DNA of 6,463 nt, from assembly GCA_035623615.1 (NCBI GenBank), contig DASPTB010000196.1, forward strand, positions 1 through 6,463, read 5' to 3'. A program made the translations under genes and the position numbers. Source of the stretch: DASPTB01 sp035623615 (GTDB taxonomy: Bacteria; Actinomycetota; UBA4738). A model generated the notes under the pieces. It saw only the letters and a program-made list of their open reading frames with translations. It made no database searches and was not told the DNA's origin. Shown here in pieces: positions 1 to 4,928 of the stretch; within the stretch, counting starts at the first letter, position 1, and every line of letters starts with the position of its first letter.

Positions 1-954
1 GACGAGCCGTAAGCCCAGCAGCAGCCGCTCCAGGCGGCGCTGGTCGGCGTCGAGGCGCTCGTCGTCACCGATCGGAAGGCGTCCCCGGGTGACGATCTCC
101 AGGTACCGCTGGGGAGGGCGAACGTTCCACCAACGGCGGTCGCCCGCATGCGAGTGCGCCCCGGCGCCGAGGCCTAGATACGGCCTGCCCTCCCAGTAGC
201 CGAGGTTGTGGACGCATCGCCGGCCGGGCCGCGCCCAGTTCGAGACCTCGTAGTGCTCGTAGCCGGCCTCGCCGAGCACCTCACAGGCGGCCGCGTACAT
301 GTCGGCCTGCGTGTCCGGGTCCGGCGGAGGGACCACGCCCGCCGCGACCTTGCGCCCCAGGGCGGTCGCGGGCTCGATCGTGAGCGCGTAGGCCGAGACG
401 TGGTCGGGCCGGAGGGCGACGGTCCGCTCGAGCGTTCGCCGCCAAGACGCGAGCGTCTCGCCGGCCGCTCCGTAGATGAGGTCCAGGTTCACATTGTCGA
501 ACCCCGCCGTTCGGGCCGCCTCGAACGCCGCGACCGCGCCCTCGGCCGAGTGGAGCCGCTCCAGCGCGCGAAGGACGTCCGGGTCGAACGACTGCAAACC
601 GAGCGACAGCCGCGTGACCCCCGCCGCCCGCAGCCCCGCGAGATACGCGACGTCCACCGTGTCGGGGTTCGCCTCCGACGTGACCTCCGCGTCCGAGGCG
701 ACGGCTACCGTGGCGCGAAGATGGTCAAGTAGCCTTACCATCTGCGGTGTCGGGAGCGTCGTCGGCGTCCCTCCTCCCAGGAACACCGAGATGAACGGCG
801 AGTCCTTCCAATCGGGCGCGGTCAGCTCGGCTTCCCGCATGATCGCGTCCACGTACGGCAGCCGCAGCTCCTCGAGCCCGGCGTACGTGTTGAAGTCGCA
901 GTACCCGCACCGCGTGACGCAGAAGGGAATGTGAACGTACAGGCCGGCCTTCAT
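1..954 (-). CDS. hemW: HemW, radical SAM heme chaperone (C-terminus cut off by window edge)
   Basis: HemW is a cytoplasmic radical SAM protein that resembles coproporphyrinogen III dehydrogenase (HemN) but is thought to bind heme and pass it to target proteins. The frame is open from an ATG at 954 to base 1, giving 318 residues. E. coli HemW has about 378, so roughly 60 C-terminal residues are missing. Visible motifs: a CxxxCxxC cluster (Cys12, Cys16, Cys19) followed by Phe21, where HemN has a fourth cysteine, which favours HemW; the SAM-binding GGGTP at 60-64; LSLGLQSF at 116-123; NLDLIYG at 156-162; YEVSNWA at 235-241; CVHN at 247-250; and GLGAGAHS at 261-268. The start codon overlaps the lepA stop as ATGA and no clear Shine-Dalgarno sequence precedes it, so translational coupling to lepA is likely. 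Older databases label such genes 'oxygen-independent coproporphyrinogen oxidase', but the Phe and the short N-terminus argue against HemN. Confidence 0.96.
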   Translation of the reverse strand, partial: MKAGLYVHIPFCVTRCGYCDFNTYAGLEELRLPYVDAIMREAELTAPDWKDSPFISVFLGGGTPTTLPTPQMVRLLDHLRATVAVASDAEVTSEANPDTVDVAYLAGLRAAGVTRLSLGLQSFDPDVLRALERLHSAEGAVAAFEAARTAGFDNVNLDLIYGAAGETLASWRRTLERTVALRPDHVSAYALTIEPATALGRKVAAGVVPPPDPDTQADMYAAACEVLGEAGYEHYEVSNWARPGRRCVHNLGYWEGRPYLGLGAGAHSHAGDRRWWNVRPPQRYLEIVTRGRLPIGDDERLDADQRRLERLLLGLRLV

Positions 955-2843
955 CGTTTCCCGCCCGACGGGGACGAGGAGCCGGCCGCCGTCTCGACGC
1001 GCAGCGCCGCGATGAATGCCTCCTGTGGAACGTCGACGCGCCCGACCCGCCTCATGCGCTTCTTCCCTTCCTTTTGCCGTTCCAGCAGCTTTCGCTTGCG
1101 CGTGATGTCGCCCCCATAGCACTTGGCCAGGACGTCCTTCCGCTTGGCCCGCACGGTTTCTCGGGCGATCACGCGGGAACCGATCGCCGCCTGGATCGCG
1201 ACCTCGAACAGCTGCCGCGGAATCAGCTCGCGGAGCCGTTCCGTCAGCGACCGCCCGTACTGGTACGCGCGGTCGCGCGGAACCACGGCCGAGAACGCGT
1301 CCACGGGTTCTCCCTGCAGGAGGATGTCGACTCGGACGAGGTCGGATCGTTCGTAGCCCCAATGCTCGTAGTCCAGCGACGCGTACCCGCGCGTCCGCGA
1401 CTTCAGTTGGTCGAAGAAGTCGAAGATGATGTCCGCGAGCGGGAGCAGGTAGTGCAGCTCCGCGCGTTCGGGCGAGAGGTACTTCATGTCGCCGAGCGTC
1501 CCCCGCCGGCTCTGGCAGAGCTCCATCACCGGCCCCAGGTACGCCGACGGCGTGATCACCGTCGCGAGCACGAACGGCTCCTCCACCCAGTCGTACGTCC
1601 CGGGCGCCGGCATCTCGGACGGGTTGTGAACGCTCAGGATCTCGGTGCCCCCGTTTCGCGCCACGCGGAACTCGACGTTCGGCGACGTGGCGATCAGCTC
1701 GAGGTCGAACTCGCGCTCGAGCCGCTCCTTGACGATCTCCATGTGGAGCAGGCCGAGGAACCCACACCTGAACCCGAACCCGAGCGCGAGCGAGGACTCC
1801 GGCTCGTACGCGAGCGAGGCGTCGGACAGCCGGAGCTTGTCCAGCGCGTCTCGCAGCAGCGAGTAGTCCCCCCCTTCCGCCGGGTACAGGCCGCTCCACA
1901 CCATCGGCTTCGGCTCCCGGTAGCCGGGAAGTGCCTCCGCCGCAGGGCGACCCTCGCGCGTGATCGTGTCGCCGACCTTCGCCTGGCGGACGTCCTTCAC
2001 GCCGGTCACCAGGTAGCCGACGTCGCCGGCCGCGAGCTCGTCGATGGGAACGGCGTCCGGCGCGAAGACGCCGACCTCCTCGGCCTCGTACGCGCGGCGG
2101 GTGGACATGAACCGGACGCGCGCGCGGCCGCCGAGGGTGCCGTCGACCACCCGGAGATAGGCGATCACGCCCCGGTACGGGTCGTACGACGAATCGAAGA
2201 TCAGGGCCCGCAGCGGCGCCTCGCGGTCGCCCGACGGGGACGGCACGCGCTCGATCACGGCGTCGAGCAGCTCGGTCACGCCGACACCCGACTTCGCCGA
2301 CACGCGCAGCACGTCCGTCTCCTCGCAACCCACGAGCTCGGCGAGCTCCCGCACCGTCTCCTCGACGGCCGCCTGCGCCAGGTCGATCTTGTTCACCGCC
2401 GGCACGATCACCAGCCCCGCGTCGCGCGCGAGGTGGAAGTTGGCGAGGGTCTGCGCCTCGATCCCCTGCGCGGCGTCGACGAGCAGGATGGCTCCTTCGC
2501 AGGCAGCGAGGCTTCGGGAGACCTCGTAGGTGAAGTCGACGTGGCCCGGCGTGTCGATCAGGTTCAGCTCGAACTCGTGGGCCGACGGCTTCTTGCCTCC
2601 GGCGGTGCCGTCGGCGTCGCGCGGATCGGCGGCCGGCGCGTACCGGAGCCGCACGGCCTGTGCCTTGATCGTGATGCCGCGCTCGCGCTCCAGGTCCATC
2701 CGGTCGAGGTACTGCTCGCGCATCTGCCGCTCGGCCACGGCGTGCGTGAGCTCGAGGAAGCGGTCGGCCAGCGTCGACTTCCCGTGGTCGATGTGGGCGA
2801 CGATGCAGAAGTTGCGGATCAGGTTCAGCGGCGTGGTCGGCAA
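951..2843 (-). CDS. lepA: Elongation factor 4 (LepA), ribosome-associated translational GTPase
   Basis: LepA/EF4 is an EF-G-like GTPase that acts on the ribosome; back-translocation and roles in initiation or 30S assembly have been proposed. The 630-residue product is complete. G-domain motifs: G1 AHIDHGKST 16-24, G2 RGIT 55-58, G3 DTPGH 97-101 with catalytic His101, G4 NKID 151-154, G5 SAK 182-184. The EF-G-like core includes ALGFGFRCGFLGLLHME near 353-369. The LepA-specific basic C-terminal domain includes KCYGGDITRKRKLL near 574-587 and QKEGKKRMRR 590-599. The start is a TTG at 2843: it gives the expected short N-terminus before the family's RNFCIVAHIDHGKST block and follows two GGAG-type ribosome binding sites. 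The stretch between G2 and G3 is about 15 residues longer than in E. coli LepA, is rich in Ala, Asp, Gly and Lys, and is probably a surface loop. The stop overlaps the hemW start. Confidence 0.98.
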   Translation of the reverse strand: MPTTPLNLIRNFCIVAHIDHGKSTLADRFLELTHAVAERQMREQYLDRMDLERERGITIKAQAVRLRYAPAADPRDADGTAGGKKPSAHEFELNLIDTPGHVDFTYEVSRSLAACEGAILLVDAAQGIEAQTLANFHLARDAGLVIVPAVNKIDLAQAAVEETVRELAELVGCEETDVLRVSAKSGVGVTELLDAVIERVPSPSGDREAPLRALIFDSSYDPYRGVIAYLRVVDGTLGGRARVRFMSTRRAYEAEEVGVFAPDAVPIDELAAGDVGYLVTGVKDVRQAKVGDTITREGRPAAEALPGYREPKPMVWSGLYPAEGGDYSLLRDALDKLRLSDASLAYEPESSLALGFGFRCGFLGLLHMEIVKERLEREFDLELIATSPNVEFRVARNGGTEILSVHNPSEMPAPGTYDWVEEPFVLATVITPSAYLGPVMELCQSRRGTLGDMKYLSPERAELHYLLPLADIIFDFFDQLKSRTRGYASLDYEHWGYERSDLVRVDILLQGEPVDAFSAVVPRDRAYQYGRSLTERLRELIPRQLFEVAIQAAIGSRVIARETVRAKRKDVLAKCYGGDITRKRKLLERQKEGKKRMRRVGRVDVPQEAFIAALRVETAAGSSSPSGGKR

Positions 2844-2848
2844 GAGTG

Positions 2849-2860
2849 CTCCGTTCCTCC
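2849..2860 (-). promoter_or_regulatory. Ribosome binding site region of lepA
   Basis: On the minus strand GGAGGA (2860-2855) lies 11 bases before the TTG start at 2843, and a second GGAG (2852-2849) lies 5 bases before it. The closer copy has more ordinary spacing for a slightly weak site; the distal copy is the better match to the anti-Shine-Dalgarno sequence. This pair supports TTG at 2843 as the start, as no ATG or GTG with a comparable site is visible nearby. The first two G of the distal copy lie within the stem of the hairpin at 2859-2888. Confidence 0.65.
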
Positions 2861-2888
2861 GGCTCGGGACCCGTGGAACGGGAGCCGG
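2859..2888 (-). promoter_or_regulatory. Inverted repeat / RNA hairpin in the lepA leader
   Basis: CCGGCTC (2859-2865) and GAGCCGG (2882-2888) are perfect 7 bp inverted repeats. Between them CCGT (2871-2874) and ACGG (2878-2881) can extend the stem around a 3-base loop, leaving a 5-base bulge on one side. In the lepA transcript the hairpin ends 15 bases before the TTG start, and its last two G are the first two G of the GGAGGA motif, so folding would partly cover that site. An alternative 5 bp pairing (2867-2871 with 2887-2891) is mutually exclusive with the main stem. No U-run follows, so it is not a classical terminator. A role in limiting lepA translation or stabilising a processed end is inference. 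Confidence 0.5.
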
Positions 2889-2923
2889 TCCTCAAGTCTC
2901 CCAGACGACGGGCGGCGCTTCGG

Positions 2924-3481
2924 TCAGCCGCAATCTCCGAGATGGAAGAGGAAGAGGCCCGCGACGAACGCGAGGAAGAAGAACCACGGGAACAGTGCCC
3001 ACCAGGCGCCGGTCCGCCTGCGCCCTTGCCGCTCGACCGGCCGCGGACGACCGCCGGGGCCGGCATAGCGCCACGGTTCGGCCTCGGTGCCGCCGAGGAT
3101 CCAGATGCCCCGGGCGATCCCGAGGCCGATGAGGGCCACGATGATCCGCAGTGGCAGCGACTGGGTCCCCCCGGGATGCGGGCAAAGGATCGATCCTCGA
3201 ATCGGTCCGAGGAAGGCGAACGCGAGGAAGCCCAGGAACACGAGAACCGACACGACCCGCCAGACGACGCGCGGGACACGCCGCCCGGGCGGGGGTTCCG
3301 GAGGAGGCCGGTCCGGATCCGGGTGGGCCCACGACTCCATGAAGTCGCCCCCGGGGCTGATCGTGCCAGCCTCCGCCGTGGGGTGCTGGCCGGACGTCAC
3401 GGTGGGGGCGCCCCCCGGTTCGTGCGCCGACGACTCTTCAGGCTCCGCCGGGACGGGAACGGGGTCGTCGTCGTTCTCCAT
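2924..3481 (-). CDS. Small three-helix membrane protein of unknown function
   Basis: I do not recognise this 185-residue protein and assign no function. Residues 1-70 are acidic and rich in Pro, Glu and Gly, with no hydrophobic stretch, so probably disordered and cytoplasmic; there is no signal peptide. Three hydrophobic segments follow: about 72-93 (VVWRVVSVLVFLGFLAFAF), 111-129 (LRIIVALIGLGIARGIWIL) and 158-180 (the Trp/Phe-rich AWWALFPWFFFLAFVAGLF). A basic loop (RPRPVERQGRRR, about 145-156) separates helices 2 and 3 and is probably cytoplasmic. Two cysteines (100 and 184) lie near the ends of helices 1 and 3. The ATG at 3481 is chosen because a TAnnnT hexamer sits 8 bases upstream; the frame stays open further, to 3745, but that would run antisense through rpsT. 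The gene ends 80 bp before lepA and is probably cotranscribed with it. Strong codon bias and a clear hydrophobicity pattern support it as a real gene. Confidence 0.78.
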   Translation of the reverse strand: MENDDDPVPVPAEPEESSAHEPGGAPTVTSGQHPTAEAGTISPGGDFMESWAHPDPDRPPPEPPPGRRVPRVVWRVVSVLVFLGFLAFAFLGPIRGSILCPHPGGTQSLPLRIIVALIGLGIARGIWILGGTEAEPWRYAGPGGRPRPVERQGRRRTGAWWALFPWFFFLAFVAGLFLFHLGDCG

Positions 3482-3489
3482 CAACCGGA

Positions 3490-3495
3490 ACGATA
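3490..3495 (-). promoter_or_regulatory. -10 element of the membrane protein-lepA-hemW unit (leaderless)
   Basis: On the minus strand TATCGT (3495-3490) fits the TAnnnT pattern of actinobacterial housekeeping promoters. Only 8 bases separate it from the ATG at 3481, so transcription would begin at or within a few bases of the start codon. No Shine-Dalgarno sequence lies before the ATG, which agrees with a leaderless mRNA. A -35 box at about 17 bases distance would be TGGCTC (3518-3513), a poor match to TTGACA. Prediction from sequence only. Confidence 0.5.
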
Positions 3496-3523
3496 CGCTC
3501 GATCCGGCCGCCGAGCCAGCTGC

Positions 3524-3532
3524 TGCTACACT
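3524..3532 (+). promoter_or_regulatory. Extended -10 promoter of rpsT (leaderless)
   Basis: TGC followed by TACACT (hexamer 3527-3532) is an extended -10 element of the form TGn-TAnnnT. Nine bases separate the hexamer from the GTG start of rpsT at 3542, placing the expected transcription start at about 3539-3542. No TTGACA-like -35 box is seen 16-18 bases upstream, which the TGn extension can compensate for. No purine-rich ribosome binding site lies between the promoter and the GTG. Confidence 0.55.
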
Positions 3533-3541
3533 CTGCCGGTC

Positions 3542-3814
3542 GTGGCGAACATCAAGTCCCAGATCAAACGCAACCGGCAGAACGAGCGGCGCCGGGTGCG
3601 GAACCGCTCCGAACGGACCGCGCTGAAGACCAACGCCAAGCACGTCCACACGGCGGTTGCCGCCGGCGATGCCGACGCGGTCGCGGCGGAGCTCCACAAG
3701 GCCTCGCGCGCCCTCGACAAGGCGGCATCCTCCGGCGCGATCCACAAGAACACCGCGGCGCGGCGCAAGTCGCGGTTGGCCCGCGCCGCCGCGTCGTCGA
3801 GCACGGCCTCCTAG
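3542..3814 (+). CDS. rpsT: 30S ribosomal protein S20
   Basis: S20 is a small, helical, basic protein that binds 16S rRNA early in assembly of the 30S subunit. The 90-residue product has the family hallmark ANIKSQIKRNRQNERRRVRNR at its N-terminus (about residues 2-22), a central helical region, and LDKAASSGAIHKNTAARRKSR at about 58-78; both blocks strongly resemble actinobacterial S20. The length is normal (about 86-90). The GTG at 3542 is the only sensible start: it puts the conserved MANIKSQ block at the N-terminus. The same frame is open for more than 200 codons upstream, but that part is antisense to the membrane gene. rpsT reads opposite to all other genes here and converges on holA. A non-ATG start is also known for E. 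coli rpsT (UUG), where S20 represses its own translation; whether that applies to a leaderless GTG message is unknown. Confidence 0.97.
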   Translation: MANIKSQIKRNRQNERRRVRNRSERTALKTNAKHVHTAVAAGDADAVAAELHKASRALDKAASSGAIHKNTAARRKSRLARAAASSSTAS

Positions 3815-3835
3815 CTCGCTCGGAGCCGCGCTTTT
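3804..3835 (+). terminator. Possible weak intrinsic terminator of rpsT
   Basis: CGGC(C)TCC (3804-3811, one bulged C) can pair with GGAGCCG (3822-3828) in a 7 bp stem with a 10-base loop that contains the TAG stop. Three bases (CGC) then lead into a short run of four T (3832-3835). The stem is imperfect and the T-run short, so this is only a candidate. It is the best terminator-like structure in the gap between the converging rpsT and holA. Confidence 0.3.
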
Positions 3836-3899
3836 CCACCTTCAGGACTCCCACGAGTTGCAGGACACTCCGCGCGGCGTTCCGACCGTTCCCGACGCC
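3815..3899. other. Convergent intergenic gap between rpsT and holA
   Basis: These 85 bases separate the rpsT stop from the holA stop. Apart from the second half of the possible rpsT terminator, I see only a twofold CAGGAC (3843-3848 and 3861-3866) and a 5 bp inverted repeat GGCGT/ACGCC around 3874-3898 without a T-run on either strand. No RNA gene or coding region is supported. Confidence 0.6.
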
Positions 3900-4928
3900 T
3901 CAGCGGCCCATCGGCTCGGGTAGTTGGAGATGCCCGACATCCGGCCTTCCGGCGAGCGCGGCCACCACGCCCGGGAGCACGACGTCATCGGCGACGCCGC
4001 CCTTGATCGCGCGATCGGCCTCGGCCACACGTTCGTGCAGCGACTCCAACTCCTCCTTCGTGAACCGCCCCGCCTGCTCGCGGTAGCGCCGGACCTGCCA
4101 GTCGAAGCGCAAGCCCGCGGCCTTCGCCGCCTCTGCGGGGGGCATCCGGTCGGGAAGCGAACGGACCCTGATGAGGTCGCGGACGCGCGCGGCGATGCCG
4201 CCGAGGATCAACAGTCCGGCTTCCCGGTCCTCGAGCAGGGAGCGCAGGGCGACCAGCGCGTCTCCGAGGCGGCCGGCCAGCGCCCGGTCGCACAGGTCCC
4301 AGATCTGCTGGTCGCCGAGCCCGCGGAACTGCGCGCGTACCTGCTCGGGCCCCACGGGCTGATTGGGAAACGCCGTCCGGAGCTGCTCCACGGCCTGGTC
4401 GAGCTCCGCGGGGCCGTCGCCCACCGAGGCGATGAGGGCGGCCGCCGTCTGCGACGACATCGACACGCCGCGGCGCTTCGCGCGGCCGAGGACCCACCCC
4501 GGGAGGTCCTGGCGACGAATCGTCACCTGCCGGACCGCGCCGCCGGCCGCCGACACCGCCTTGCCGATCGCCGGCCCCGATCGGCCCCGCGAGATCGCGG
4601 TGAGCACCAGCACGGAGTCGTCGCCGTCGCGCGGGCCGGCGGCGTGAGCGGCAAGGTAGGCGCGGATCTCCGCAGAGGCCGCCTCCGAAAGGCCCTGGGC
4701 GCCGGTGACGAGAAGCGCGCGGCGCTCGCCGAACAGCGACGGCGTCGCCAGGTCGGAGGTCTCGCCCCCGCGCCACTCGGCCGCGTCGATCTCGTCCGCC
4801 CGCAAGCCGTGCTCGGCCAGCAGGTCGTGCGCCGACTCCCGCAGCAGGAACTCGTCCTCGCCCCAGATCAGCGCGAGTGCAGGGAGCCGTCCGCGCCGCC
4901 CGCCCCCGTCGTTGCTCTGCTCAGCCAT
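3900..4928 (-). CDS. holA: DNA polymerase III subunit delta
   Basis: The delta subunit is the wrench of the clamp loader: it binds the beta sliding clamp and opens it so the complex can place it on primed DNA. The 342-residue product has the family layout. An AAA+-like N-terminal domain starts at LALIWGEDEFLLRES (18-32), where the nucleotide site is degenerate, as expected for delta. LATPSLFGERRALLV (60-74) matches the clamp-binding element (SLF, as in E. coli delta). SVLVLT (105-110) follows. The C-terminal collar domain contains GDQQIWDLCDRALAG (205-219), a helical segment to about 255, and the family signature EADRAIKGG (303-311). The ATG at 4928 overlaps the comEC stop by 8 bp, and only a weak G-run precedes it, so translation is probably coupled to comEC. 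Gly/Arg-rich residues 8-14 look like a flexible extension. Confidence 0.95.
   Translation of the reverse strand: MAEQSNDGGGRRGRLPALALIWGEDEFLLRESAHDLLAEHGLRADEIDAAEWRGGETSDLATPSLFGERRALLVTGAQGLSEAASAEIRAYLAAHAAGPRDGDDSVLVLTAISRGRSGPAIGKAVSAAGGAVRQVTIRRQDLPGWVLGRAKRRGVSMSSQTAAALIASVGDGPAELDQAVEQLRTAFPNQPVGPEQVRAQFRGLGDQQIWDLCDRALAGRLGDALVALRSLLEDREAGLLILGGIAARVRDLIRVRSLPDRMPPAEAAKAAGLRFDWQVRRYREQAGRFTKEELESLHERVAEADRAIKGGVADDVVLPGVVAALAGRPDVGHLQLPEPMGR

Noticed and set aside
1074..3068. 664-codon open frame on the plus strand, opposite lepA
   Set aside because: It is antisense to an intact, strongly conserved gene. The product is Arg/His/Val-rich with no recognisable domain, as expected of a GC-bias shadow frame.
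3482..3745. N-terminal extension of the membrane protein by 88 residues
   Set aside because: It would run antisense through most of rpsT and has the look of a shadow translation; the ATG at 3481 with its adjacent -10 hexamer is a better start.
3843..3866. CAGGAC repeated twice, 18 bp apart, in the gap after rpsT
   Set aside because: A 6 bp direct repeat is expected by chance in GC-rich DNA, and no further copies or related element accompany it.
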